DNA of 64,000 bases from Tritonibacter litoralis (GCF_009496005.1 NZ_WIBF01000013.1:1-64000); one strand, 5' to 3'; positions 28,682 to 37,229 are shown, counted from the stretch's first letter. A program made the numbers and translations. The notes: generated from the letters alone by a model not told the origin.

Positions 28682-30311
28682 TGAACAGCTCCTTTATCGG
28701 CAGTTTGAGCCGCGCTTCTTTTCCTTGGGGACAATGTACCGCCTGTTCCAACAGGTAACGGGCGCGGATCATCATCCGGCGGGCGTGGGCCTTGTCAAAA
28801 ACAAAGCGGGTGGAAGAGGCGAAACTGCGTGCAAGCCCCAGGGCCAGCCGGTATTCAAAACCGCTGTCGCCTTGGGATTTGGCAAATTTCGCCGCCATTT
28901 TGTGGAAGTCACTTGCGACGGTTGCAACCCGTCGCCGGATGTCTGAGTCCTGAATTTGCAGACGGTAATTTGACACCATAAAGACCGAAACATCCTGAAC
29001 GTAATCCATATAACGCGAGCGATGCAGGTCGATGAAGTGGATCCGCTTGTCGCTGCTGTCAAAGATCACATTGTCCAGGTTGAAATCGCCATGGATGTGC
29101 ACGGAAAACGGCGCGGGCAAGGCGTTTTCACGGGTTTCGGCCTGTTTCACAAGGCTCTCGAAACTGGGGCGTTGCAGGTTGCCGATATGCATGGATTTGG
29201 TGCGAAACTCAGGGTGCACGCGGTGGACGCCTGCCATACGCGCACGCAGCTGTTTCATGGATGCCATTTCTGCTGGATCATCATGGCGCGTGCGCTTCCA
29301 GACATCGCGCAGGGTGCGCGACAGCGCGGTTTGCGCCTGGGCCAGGGTTGCGTCATCTTCGTTCAGCAGGACATGTTCAAAGGTCTGACCTTGGAGGTAC
29401 TCGATCAACAAAGCGGCGGATTGGCCGTTTTTCTTGTATGACAGGATCTTGGGCGCAAGGCCCGGATAGATCGCTTCCCAGCTTTTGACGCCTGCGCGCT
29501 CTTCCTTGACCTTTTCCAGCTCACCATCCTTGAACACCGCATCAATCTGATCACGCGCGCCGGATTTTGACCGGATCGCAGAAATTGCGCTGCCTGACCG
29601 GGTTTCGGCCAAAGGTTCAAGCGCGACGTCCTCATGGTCGCCATCGGCATCGGACAGGATGTTTTTCAGGGTGAAATAGCGGTCAAAATGCACCGATTGC
29701 CCAATGGACACAGACAAGATCGCCTCGCTGATGCCTTGGATCGCCTCGCCCATGCGGCGGACCTCATTGGCAGCCAACAGGCTGTTGGACAGATCCTCGG
29801 TCTGTTTCAGCTTGCGCATGTCACGGGTGAGGGTGCGAAACAGCTGGTCATAAAGCGCGTCCAAATCTGTTTTGACTTGTCCCATCTTGACGGCGCGCTC
29901 GCTGTCGCGGGCTTCGATAGCGGGGATGATATCCTTGATCTGTTTGCGCAGGATTTTGATGGTTTTGGGATAGGCGGCTGGGCGCAAGAGTTCGGGGCGC
30001 GCAACATCTTCGGCGTGTTGCAGGCAGCGCCGCGCCATCCGGGCAATCAAATCCAAGTTCTGCGCCACCAGCGCGCAATTGTGCATCAAAAGCTGGGTAT
30101 CGCGGCGGGTCTTTTTGCCTTTGATCGCGTCCTGACACCCACGTTGGACCCGCGACCACAGGTTATAGGAATAGCCCGCCCGCAGGATCACTTTTTGCGC
30201 GCGCGCCGGTTGTGGGTCGTCAAAATAGGCCTCAAGGCTGGTCAGCTGACCATCCAGTTCGGCGCACAGAAAATGCAAGTTCTCGCTCACAGAGCGCGGC
30301 AGACTACCCAT
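28674..30311 (-). CDS. PhoU-like domain fused to an aminoglycoside-phosphotransferase-like kinase (GAK cluster)
   Basis: A 545-residue two-part protein. Residues about 75-215 are all helical with the paired-repeat look of PhoU: an AQNLDLIARMARR segment and, later, LAANEVRRMGEAIQGISEAI. The C-terminal half (about 240-520) has the kinase motifs of the APH/choline-kinase fold: the catalytic loop HGDFNLDN (407-414) and the metal-binding FIDLHRSRYMDYVQD (426-440). I use the ATG at 30311; a TTG precedes it. The gene overlaps the Nudix gene by 8 nt and the ATP-grasp gene by 8 nt. PhoU proteins link phosphate transport to regulation, so this kinase may respond to phosphate status; that link is inference. 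The substrate is unknown. Confidence 0.72.
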   Translation of the reverse strand: MGSLPRSVSENLHFLCAELDGQLTSLEAYFDDPQPARAQKVILRAGYSYNLWSRVQRGCQDAIKGKKTRRDTQLLMHNCALVAQNLDLIARMARRCLQHAEDVARPELLRPAAYPKTIKILRKQIKDIIPAIEARDSERAVKMGQVKTDLDALYDQLFRTLTRDMRKLKQTEDLSNSLLAANEVRRMGEAIQGISEAILSVSIGQSVHFDRYFTLKNILSDADGDHEDVALEPLAETRSGSAISAIRSKSGARDQIDAVFKDGELEKVKEERAGVKSWEAIYPGLAPKILSYKKNGQSAALLIEYLQGQTFEHVLLNEDDATLAQAQTALSRTLRDVWKRTRHDDPAEMASMKQLRARMAGVHRVHPEFRTKSMHIGNLQRPSFESLVKQAETRENALPAPFSVHIHGDFNLDNVIFDSSDKRIHFIDLHRSRYMDYVQDVSVFMVSNYRLQIQDSDIRRRVATVASDFHKMAAKFAKSQGDSGFEYRLALGLARSFASSTRFVFDKAHARRMMIRARYLLEQAVHCPQGKEARLKLPIKELFSD

Positions 30312-30765
30312 CAAAGGTCCCCAGATATTCAGTTTTCAAGTCTGCGCGCAGATGCGGCGCATAGGCAGGTCGGAACAAATCGGCCTCTGTCACAGGGTCA
30401 GCCCAGCGGGTGGCGATTTGCGACGGATCCGGGTGTGGGCCTACGGCAGGCTGATAAGTTTCGTCAACCGTGCACAGAAACAGAATTTCCATTTGATGAC
30501 GCAGGCCTGTTTCTTTGGGTTTAAAAACATCGGCAACGGCCAACAGCTGGCGGGGCACAACATCTGCGCCCACCTCTTCGAAACATTCGCGCTTCAATGC
30601 TTGTGTCAAGGTTTCCCCTGCCTCTTGCTTGCCGCCGGGAAGGGTCAAATAGGTCCCTTTGCCCGGTTTTTCCTTTACTTGCACCAGCACGCAACCTGCG
30701 CGCAAAACGACAGCCCGGACACAGGGCCGGATCGGTTCCAGGACGATGTGGTTACTCATGCTCAT
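30304..30765 (-). CDS. Nudix hydrolase of the GAK cluster
   Basis: A 153-residue Nudix protein with an intact Nudix box, GX5EX7REUXEEXGU, at residues 45-67 (GGKQEAGETL to EEVGA), containing all the catalytic Glu residues. Nudix enzymes hydrolyse nucleoside or inositol diphosphate linkages. The start is MSMSNHIVLEPIRP at 30765 or two codons later at 30759; no clear shine-dalgarno separates them. It is the first gene of the seven-gene minus-strand operon and is divergent from the CofD-like gene, with about 67 nt between, which must hold both promoters. Confidence 0.8.
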   Translation of the reverse strand: MSMSNHIVLEPIRPCVRAVVLRAGCVLVQVKEKPGKGTYLTLPGGKQEAGETLTQALKRECFEEVGADVVPRQLLAVADVFKPKETGLRHQMEILFLCTVDETYQPAVGPHPDPSQIATRWADPVTEADLFRPAYAPHLRADLKTEYLGTFDG

Positions 30766-30832
30766 TGCGTAATAGGATTGTCTTGCAAAAGGTATATGAT
30801 AGTGCGGACCAAACGAGTTGGAGATGATCTCA

Positions 30833-32020
30833 GTGGCGAACCTGAAACTCACCCGTAAGGTCGAGCTGCCGGACACATTGCGTGTTGCGCGCGCCAAAAG
30901 CCTCCCGAATATGGGCCCGCGTTTGTTGTTCTTCAGCGGCGGGAGTGCCTTGAACGACGTGTCCCGTGCGTTAAAGCATTATACGCATAATTCAATGCAT
31001 TTGATCACCCCTTTTGACAGCGGTGGCAGTTCTCAGGTCTTGCGAGAGGCGTTCGACATGCCGGCCGTCGGGGATTTGCGCAGCCGCCTGATGGCCCTGG
31101 CCGATGAAACGGTGATGGGGCAGCCGGATATCTATCGTCTGTTTACCTATCGCTTTGCCAAGGATGCCGGGCCAGAGGTGTTGCAGGAAGAGTTCACGAC
31201 GCTTCTGACTGGGCGCCACCCTTTGATGCGTGCGATTTCACAACCGATGCGCAGTTTGATTTTGACCCAGCTCAAACAGTTCGAAAGCCGCCGCCCTCCG
31301 GAATTTTCCTTTGCAGGGGCCAGTATCGGCAACCTTATCCTGGCGGGCGGCTATCTGGCCAATGAGCGCGCATTGGAGCCTGTGTTGTTCCTGATGTCCA
31401 AAATGGTTGCGGTGCAGGGCACGGTGCGGTCGATCATTGACCGCAATCTGGATCTGGGTGTTGTTTTAAATGATGGCACCACCATCATTGGCCAGCGCAA
31501 TATCACCGGCAAGGAGGTCGCGCCGATCCATGACCGGATAAGCGAACTGTTTCTGGTTGAAGACGGCAAACGCGTGGAACGCGACGTTGTCAAACTGCCA
31601 AAACGCAACCGCAAGCTCATCAAAGAGGCGGATTTGATCTGCTACTCGCCGGGCAGCCTTTACACATCTGTTCTGGCCAATCTTCTGCCGCTGGACACCG
31701 GGCTGTCGATTGCCCGTCGCCATGTGCCCAAAGTGTACATCCCAAGCCTTGGGGCTGATCCGGAATGTCCGGGCATGACATTATTGGATCAGGTGGACGC
31801 GTTGATTGCAACATTGCGTGCGGATGCGGGTGGCAATTGCCCAACCGATGCGCTGTTGTCGGTGGTCCTGTGTGATGGCGCGGCCTTTGACCCCAGGATT
31901 GCCAATAGGATCCAGGAAAAACACAACGTGGCCTGTGTTGCAGTGCCGCTTGCACGCCGGGACCGTGCGGATCGTTATGACCCGGATTTGGTCAGCGCGG
32001 CCTTGATCTCCATGGTCTAA
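30833..32020 (+). CDS. GAK system CofD-like protein
   Basis: A protein of about 395 residues of the CofD/YvcK fold. The signature motifs are FSGGSALN (34-41), ITPFDSGGSS (58-67) and VGDLRSRL (79-86), and a later SPGSLYTSVLANLLP. CofD transfers phospholactate to the cofactor F420 precursor and YvcK binds UDP-sugars; no F420 genes are here, so it is named CofD-like only. The start is uncertain: GTG at 30833 has GGAG 9 nt upstream, an ATG at 30824 has GGAG directly against it. It is divergent from the Nudix-led operon and is followed after 87 nt by the phosphatase-Nudix fusion gene. Confidence 0.78.
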   Translation: MANLKLTRKVELPDTLRVARAKSLPNMGPRLLFFSGGSALNDVSRALKHYTHNSMHLITPFDSGGSSQVLREAFDMPAVGDLRSRLMALADETVMGQPDIYRLFTYRFAKDAGPEVLQEEFTTLLTGRHPLMRAISQPMRSLILTQLKQFESRRPPEFSFAGASIGNLILAGGYLANERALEPVLFLMSKMVAVQGTVRSIIDRNLDLGVVLNDGTTIIGQRNITGKEVAPIHDRISELFLVEDGKRVERDVVKLPKRNRKLIKEADLICYSPGSLYTSVLANLLPLDTGLSIARRHVPKVYIPSLGADPECPGMTLLDQVDALIATLRADAGGNCPTDALLSVVLCDGAAFDPRIANRIQEKHNVACVAVPLARRDRADRYDPDLVSAALISMV

Positions 32021-32107
32021 GGGGCCGGGTTTCGCGCTGGATCTGACCGGACCTGACCCGGCGTGTGTTTTCTGCTATGCTCCCTGCCAGACGGAAAGGA
32101 GCGGAGG

Positions 32108-33064
32108 ATGACACACCATCGAACCCTGATACTGATCTGTCATGGCAAAACAGAGCCCGATTGGCAAGGCGAGGATATGTTGCGCCCATTGCGCCCCTCG
32201 GCCAAACGCGCGGCGCAGAAGTTTGGCTCTTTTCTGCTGGAACATCAGATCGACTGCCCTGTGCTGGCCTCCCCTGCGGTGCGGACGCGCCTGAGCGCGG
32301 AAAAAGCGGCCAAGGTCTGCGGCAAGCCCGTGCGGCGTATCCAATACGACAAATGGCTTTATCGACCGGGCCTGCCAGAGCAGATCGACATTCTGTCCCG
32401 CCACTTGATGCGCAATGATCTCATCTATTTTGGCCATGCTGCGGCGATGCAGGATCTGTTGCTGCATTTGGTTGGAGAGGTTGCGGCTGCGCACTTTGGG
32501 CTGGCCTGTCTGGCGCAGCTGTCAATTGAATTGGACGGGCGCACGGGGCGAATCGCGGCGGCAGAGCTTGACCGGATCAAAAGCGACAGGGCCTTGCCGG
32601 ACGGGTTCCCCTTTCCGGCTCCGGGATCCGATGAACGCCGTCCCCGGCCTGCCTATTACTATACCCAGTCTGGCGTCGTGCCCTATCAGTTGACCAAGGA
32701 CGGTGCGCGGATCTTGTTGATTTCAAACAAGAGCCGCCAACGTTGGGGGGTGCCAAAAGGGATTTGCGAACCGGGCTTGTCGCCCCAGGTCTCCGCCGCC
32801 AAGGAAGCGCTGGAGGAAGCCGGAATAACCGGTCCCGTGTCGGATCATGTTCTGGGTCATTACAAAGTGGCCAAGTGGGGCGCCGTGTGTTCTGTCCAAC
32901 TGCATGCGATGCGCGTGGAGGGGCAACTGGATAACAGCGAATGGGCTGAAAACCGCAGGGCGCGGGCCTGGCATCCGGCGGATCAAGCAGCGGCCCATGT
33001 TCACAACCCATCCTTGTCGGGGCTGATCGCATCGTTTTCTCAGACCATTTCGCATCGGATCTGA
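32108..33064 (+). CDS. SixA-like histidine phosphatase domain fused to a Nudix domain (GAK cluster)
   Basis: The 318-residue protein starts MTHHRTLILICHGKTEPDWQ after a good shine-dalgarno (gcggagg). Residues 1-150 are SixA/phosphoglycerate-mutase-like, but the catalytic RHG reads CHG (11-13): the Arg is Cys (TGT, one base from CGT). The second catalytic His is kept in FGHAAAM (109-114). Residues 180-318 are a Nudix domain related to diphosphoinositol or ApnA hydrolases (RWGVPKGICEPGLSPQ); in its Nudix box the first Glu is Leu224 and the Arg is Lys232, while Glu233, Glu236 and Glu237 remain. Mycobacterial MutT1 joins the same two domains in the opposite order. Activity may be altered or lost. 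Confidence 0.75.
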   Translation: MTHHRTLILICHGKTEPDWQGEDMLRPLRPSAKRAAQKFGSFLLEHQIDCPVLASPAVRTRLSAEKAAKVCGKPVRRIQYDKWLYRPGLPEQIDILSRHLMRNDLIYFGHAAAMQDLLLHLVGEVAAAHFGLACLAQLSIELDGRTGRIAAAELDRIKSDRALPDGFPFPAPGSDERRPRPAYYYTQSGVVPYQLTKDGARILLISNKSRQRWGVPKGICEPGLSPQVSAAKEALEEAGITGPVSDHVLGHYKVAKWGAVCSVQLHAMRVEGQLDNSEWAENRRARAWHPADQAAAHVHNPSLSGLIASFSQTISHRI

Positions 33065-33161
33065 TGTGCTGCGGATCAACCGTTTCGGCCGAAGGGGGCG
33101 TTAACGCAAATTGTGTCCAAGAATTGCGCGCCCCTTCCCGATGTGATTAAATTTTGTGCAT

Positions 33162-33188
33162 CGTCGCGTTGGGTTGGGTGCCGCGACG
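33162..33188 (+). other. Inverted repeat upstream of ureD
   Basis: A 7-bp perfect stem cgtcgcg (33162-33168) with cgcgacg (33182-33188) closes a 13-nt loop in the 180-nt gap before ureD. It has no T-run, so it is more likely a leader structure or regulator site than a terminator. Confidence 0.3.
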
Positions 33189-33244
33189 CAGGGGAAATAG
33201 TCAAGACGCTGAAGAAATGGTCAATCTGTGTCGGAACTCCTTTG

Positions 33245-34117
33245 ATGACAGGTGAGACAATTACTGTTTGCGCGCCCATAACGCTGGCATCAGCTAATGA
33301 AACGGCACTGCAGCCGCCGCGCTCGGTCGGGCAAGCGCAGGTTTCAAGCCGCCTGTTGCAACAGGCCCGTGGCGCGACCTCCGTTCTGGGTGAACTTTTT
33401 CAAACGGGCGCTTTGCGTCTGGTCTTTCCCCATGGGCGTAGGGATCTGGAAGCGGTCATGGTCAACACCTCCGGCGGCATTACGGGCGGCGACCGATTTG
33501 AGGTGACAGCGACCGCTGAGGCGGGCAGCCAATTGACGATCACCACCCAAGCGGCTGAACGTGCCTATCGCGCCCCTGTGGGACAGATTGGGCAGCTGAC
33601 CACCAACTTGAGAGTTGAAGAAGGGGCGTTTCTGCGCTGGTTGCCGCAAGAGACCTTGATTTTTGAAGGCTCCGCATTCCGCCGCCGCCTGTCCGTTGAT
33701 CTGGCCGAGACCGCGCGGTTTCTGATGGTGGAGCCATTGGTGTTTGGCCGCACCGCGATGGGGGAGACGGTGCATAACGCCCGGCTGTGGGACCGGATCG
33801 CGCTGCGCCGTAACGGCGTGCCCATTTATCTGGATGGTCTGGAGATGGGACCGGACATTCAGGCCGAATTGAACCGGCCCGCCGTGGCCGGTGGCGGATG
33901 TGCCATGGCCTCTGTTGTCTTTGTATCGCCGACGGTGGAGGCGCTGATTGATCCGCTGCGCGAACTGTTGCCTGAAACCGGTGGTGCCTCCTTGCTGGGG
34001 GAGGATGTGATGGCGCTGCGGATTGTGGCGCGTGACGGGTTTCAGCTGCGCAAATCCCTGGTGCCGATATTGGACATGCTGACCGAGCACAGCCTGCCGC
34101 GCAGTTGGCGGCTGTGA
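33245..34117 (+). CDS. ureD: Urease accessory protein UreD
   Basis: The 290-residue protein has the UreD pattern: LRLVFPHGRRDLEAVMVN, then TSGGITGGDRFEV (family signature) and ERAYRAPVGQ, with LRWLPQETLIFEGSAFRRRL. UreD binds apo-urease and guides nickel delivery with UreF and UreG. The ATG at 33245 was chosen because upstream in-frame sequence has no UreD similarity. It opens the urease operon, 34 nt before ureA, in the order usual for alphaproteobacteria. Confidence 0.93.
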   Translation: MTGETITVCAPITLASANETALQPPRSVGQAQVSSRLLQQARGATSVLGELFQTGALRLVFPHGRRDLEAVMVNTSGGITGGDRFEVTATAEAGSQLTITTQAAERAYRAPVGQIGQLTTNLRVEEGAFLRWLPQETLIFEGSAFRRRLSVDLAETARFLMVEPLVFGRTAMGETVHNARLWDRIALRRNGVPIYLDGLEMGPDIQAELNRPAVAGGGCAMASVVFVSPTVEALIDPLRELLPETGGASLLGEDVMALRIVARDGFQLRKSLVPILDMLTEHSLPRSWRL

Positions 34118-34150
34118 GAGATGAGATTTTGACGTGAAAGGCGTATTTCG

Positions 34151-34453
34151 ATGAACCTGACACCGCGTGAAAAAGACAAGCTTTTGGTGGCCATGGCTGC
34201 GGAAGTGGCACGCAAACGGCTGGCGCGCGGCGTCAAGTTGAACCACCCGGAAGCCATTGCGCTGATCACCGACGCTGTGGTGGAAGGCGCACGCGATGGC
34301 CGCTCGGTGGCCGAGATGATGCAGGCAGGGGCCGAGGTCATCAGTCGCGATCAATGTATGGCAGGCGTTCCCGAAATGATCCACGAGGTCCAGGTGGAAG
34401 CCACCTTCCCGGATGGCACCAAGCTGGTCACCGTACACAACCCTATTCGATAA
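34151..34453 (+). CDS. ureA: Urease subunit gamma
   Basis: A 100-residue protein starting [20 protein letters not shown], with [20 protein letters not shown] and the C-terminal [17 protein letters not shown], which are UreA signatures at the standard length. UreA, UreB and UreC assemble into the cytoplasmic nickel urease that splits urea to ammonia and carbamate. It follows ureD directly and is separated from ureB only by a small membrane-protein gene. Confidence 0.97.
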   Translation: MNLTPREKDKLLVAMAAEVARKRLARGVKLNHPEAIALITDAVVEGARDGRSVAEMMQAGAEVISRDQCMAGVPEMIHEVQVEATFPDGTKLVTVHNPIR

Positions 34454-34513
34454 ACCACTCTCACCCGGCCCCGAACGATTGGGGCTTTGGGACCTTTGAC
34501 AGGATATAGCGAA

Positions 34514-34681
34514 ATGACACGACTGCACGCTCTCGCATTTGCCACCACACTCACCGCAGGTCCGGCGCTGGCCCATGGTGGGGCGCATGTTCATCCGCAT
34601 GGGGCAGAGGTCTGGATTGCAGGCGCGCTGGCGGCAGGCATTGTGGCGATTGCGGCCAGCTATTTGTGGGGGCGCAAATGA
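34514..34681 (+). CDS. Small His-rich membrane protein inside the urease operon
   Basis: A 55-residue protein between ureA and ureB. It has a signal-like N-terminus (residues 1-20, ending PALA), then [10 protein letters not shown] with four His at 21, 25, 27 and 29, and one membrane span at about 32-51 ending in GRK. The stop overlaps the ureB start (ATGA), so it is translated with the urease subunits. The His cluster would face the periplasm and could bind nickel, by analogy with His-rich metal handling proteins; that is inference. I recognise no named family with confidence. Confidence 0.7.
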   Translation: MTRLHALAFATTLTAGPALAHGGAHVHPHGAEVWIAGALAAGIVAIAASYLWGRK

Positions 34682-34983
34682 TCCCTGGAGAGCTGTTTCC
34701 GGCAGAGGGTGAGATTACCCTGAATGAAGGCGCTGAGGCGGTGACGCTGATGGTAGCCAATACCGGCGACCGCCCGGTGCAGGTGGGTAGCCATTATCAT
34801 TTTGCGGAAACCAATCCAGGCCTGGATTTTGACCGGGCCGCGGCCCATGGCATGCGGCTGGATATTGCGGCTGGTACTGCGGTGCGGTTTGAGCCCGGCC
34901 AAGCGCGCGAAGTACAGCTGATCCCCATTTCCGGCGCGCGGAAAGTGTTCGGCTTCAACCAGAAGGTCATGGGGGGGCTGTGA
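34678..34983 (+). CDS. ureB: Urease subunit beta
   Basis: A 101-residue UreB starting [20 protein letters not shown], with [35 protein letters not shown] and the C-terminal [10 protein letters not shown], all standard. The ATG overlaps the stop of the small His-rich protein gene. The stop is followed at once by an overlapping ATG of the next frame (TGATG). Confidence 0.97.
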   Translation: MIPGELFPAEGEITLNEGAEAVTLMVANTGDRPVQVGSHYHFAETNPGLDFDRAAAHGMRLDIAAGTAVRFEPGQAREVQLIPISGARKVFGFNQKVMGGL

Positions 34984-35510
34984 TGCAAGTGCCGAGGGCC
35001 GGGTCTGAGCCTGGGAGGGCATGGATCCATTGCCAGACCGCCTCAACGCTACTGCGCTATTTGAAGCATGCGTTTAGCGAACGCGGGGGAAAGCGTCCTC
35101 CCGAGGGGAGGATCGGGCGCGGCCCGGCCTGTTGTCCGGGCCGATTAACTGGCTTACAAGCGCTTGCTAGCCTCCTTCTGTTTGGCCTTACGGCTTGCAG
35201 TTCGCCTAAGTTTTTAATTGCAGACCCGTCAGGTGAGCTCCTCTTCGAAGGACGCCAAGGCTTCTGCTTCGTAGGCTGCAATGTACGACTAAGGCGTGCC
35301 GACGGTGTGGCTTGTTCTGGCTTTACGCCAGGACTGCAAAATGGTCGGCCACAAATAATACAAGTTTCGTGCCCTGATACGCCTCTCCAATCTTTAGAAA
35401 CCAAGGACTGGAGTTTTGCCCAAGTGATAACTGGGGTTCTCCGCACAGAGAAACCGCTCGATGAACGGAACCGCGCTGCCGTAGACGGCGCCATCAATTC
35501 GCTGAACTGA
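34983..35510 (+). CDS. Predicted lipoprotein of unknown function between ureB and ureC
   Basis: A frame of up to 175 residues starts in TGATG at the ureB stop. A clear lipobox appears only at residues 69-72 (LTAC, after LALASLLLFG-like hydrophobics), so the first 50 or so residues do not look like a signal peptide. The true start may be a later codon (a TTG at 35061 is in frame), or the 5' part may be rearranged. The mature domain of about 100 residues has five Cys and no family I know. Codon use is AT-richer than in the urease genes around it. A perfect 8-bp stem (35120-35143) lies in the odd N-terminal part. Confidence 0.5.
   Translation: MQVPRAGSEPGRAWIHCQTASTLLRYLKHAFSERGGKRPPEGRIGRGPACCPGRLTGLQALASLLLFGLTACSSPKFLIADPSGELLFEGRQGFCFVGCNVRLRRADGVACSGFTPGLQNGRPQIIQVSCPDTPLQSLETKDWSFAQVITGVLRTEKPLDERNRAAVDGAINSLN
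35120..35143. repeat. Perfect inverted repeat between ureB and ureC
   Basis: cggcccgg (35120-35127) pairs perfectly with ccgggccg (35136-35143) across an 8-nt loop. It lies between the ureB stop and the lipobox of the inserted gene, where coding similarity is weakest. It could be an RNA hairpin or a trace of an old insertion junction. Confidence 0.4.
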
Positions 35511-35519
35511 GGAAGAAAC

Positions 35520-37229
35520 ATGCCCGCAAAAATCTCTCGTTCCGACTACGCCGCCATGTTTGGCCCCACGACCGGCGATCGGTTGCGGCTGGCTGATACG
35601 GATCTTGTGATTGAGGTGGAGAAAGATCTGACCACCTATGGCGAGGAAGTAAAATTTGGCGGTGGCAAGGTCATTCGCGATGGCATGGGGCAAGCGCAGA
35701 CAACGCGAACTGAGGGCGCCGTGGATACCGTGATCACCAATGCGCTGATTGTTGATCACACCGGGATCTACAAGGCGGATGTGGGGCTGAAAGATGGGCG
35801 TATCCACAAGATCGGCAAGGCGGGTAATCCGGACACGCAACCGGGCGTGGATATTATCGTCGGCCCCGGAACCGAGGCGATTGCGGGCGAGGGGCGGATC
35901 CTGACGGCGGGCGGCTTTGACAGCCATATCCATTACATCTGCCCGCAACAGATTGACGATGCGCTGCATTCCGGTCTGACCACCATGCTGGGCGGAGGCA
36001 CCGGGCCAGCCCATGGGACATTGGCCACCACCTGTACCCCCGGTGCCTGGCACCTGGGTCGTATGATGCAGGCCGCAGATGCGTTCCCGATGAACTTGGC
36101 CTTTGCGGGCAAGGGCAACGCGTCGCTGCCGGGCGCTTTGGAAGAGCAGATCAAGGGCGGCGCCTGCGCGCTGAAATTGCATGAGGATTGGGGCACCACG
36201 CCGGCGGCGATTGACTGTTGTCTGGGGGTGGCCGATGCGATGGATGTGCAGGTGATGATCCATACCGATACGCTGAACGAGAGCGGTTTTGTCGAACACA
36301 CAGTTGCGGCCATGAAAGGCCGGACCATCCACGCCTTTCACACCGAAGGGGCAGGGGGCGGACACGCGCCAGATATTATCAAGATCTGCGGTGAGGATTT
36401 TGTCCTGCCGTCATCAACCAATCCAACGCGGCCCTTTACCGTCAACACGGTTGAGGAGCATTTGGATATGCTGATGGTCTGTCACCATCTGGACAAATCG
36501 ATCCCCGAAGATGTGGCCTTTGCCGAAAGCCGGATCCGGCGCGAGACCATTGCGGCTGAAGACATTCTGCATGACATGGGCGCGTTTTCGATTATTGCGT
36601 CAGACAGCCAGGCCATGGGCCGCGTCGGCGAAGTGATCATCCGCACCTGGCAGACCGCCGACAAGATGAAGAAACAGCGCGGACGCTTGTCCGAAGAAAC
36701 GGGCGAGAACGACAATTTTCGCGTCCGTCGTTATGTGGCGAAATACACCATCAACCCGGCGATTGCGCATGGGATCAGCCATGAGATCGGCTCGATCGAA
36801 GAGGGTAAACGCGCGGATCTGGTGCTGTGGAATCCGGCATTTTTTGGCGTGAAACCCGAGATGGTTTTGATGTCTGGCACCATTGTCTGTGCGCAGATGG
36901 GGGACCCAAATGCCTCGATCCCGACGCCGCAGCCGGTCTATTCCCGTCAGATGTGGGGGGCCTATGGCCGTTCGGTGGAACATTCTGCGGTCACCTTTGT
37001 ATCCGAGGCAGCGCAGGCCGAAGGGATCGCGGACAAGCTGGGTCTTGCCAAACAGACGGTTGCGGTGAAACACACCCGCCAGATCGGCAAGAAGGATCTG
37101 ATGCTGAATGACGCAACACCCGAGATTGAAGTGCATCCTGAAACCTATGAGGTGCGCGCCGATGGGGAGCTGTTGACCTGTCAGCCAGCAGTAGAGCTGC
37201 CGATGGCGCAGCGGTATTTCCTGTTCTAA
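35520..37229 (+). CDS. ureC: Urease subunit alpha (catalytic)
   Basis: The 569-residue catalytic subunit starts [20 protein letters not shown]. Nickel ligands His136 and His138 lie in [12 protein letters not shown], the carbamylated Lys is Lys219 in [13 protein letters not shown], and His221 follows. The active-site flap region contains [20 protein letters not shown] with the conserved Cys-His. All expected catalytic residues are present. It follows the inserted lipoprotein gene by 9 nt with a shine-dalgarno gaggaa. Confidence 0.98.
   Translation: MPAKISRSDYAAMFGPTTGDRLRLADTDLVIEVEKDLTTYGEEVKFGGGKVIRDGMGQAQTTRTEGAVDTVITNALIVDHTGIYKADVGLKDGRIHKIGKAGNPDTQPGVDIIVGPGTEAIAGEGRILTAGGFDSHIHYICPQQIDDALHSGLTTMLGGGTGPAHGTLATTCTPGAWHLGRMMQAADAFPMNLAFAGKGNASLPGALEEQIKGGACALKLHEDWGTTPAAIDCCLGVADAMDVQVMIHTDTLNESGFVEHTVAAMKGRTIHAFHTEGAGGGHAPDIIKICGEDFVLPSSTNPTRPFTVNTVEEHLDMLMVCHHLDKSIPEDVAFAESRIRRETIAAEDILHDMGAFSIIASDSQAMGRVGEVIIRTWQTADKMKKQRGRLSEETGENDNFRVRRYVAKYTINPAIAHGISHEIGSIEEGKRADLVLWNPAFFGVKPEMVLMSGTIVCAQMGDPNASIPTPQPVYSRQMWGAYGRSVEHSAVTFVSEAAQAEGIADKLGLAKQTVAVKHTRQIGKKDLMLNDATPEIEVHPETYEVRADGELLTCQPAVELPMAQRYFLF

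Noticed and set aside
33065-33244. Sigma-54 or NtrC-type promoter upstream of ureD
   Set aside because: I looked for GG-N10-GC with the -24/-12 consensus and for paired NtrC half-sites; none matched well enough to report.
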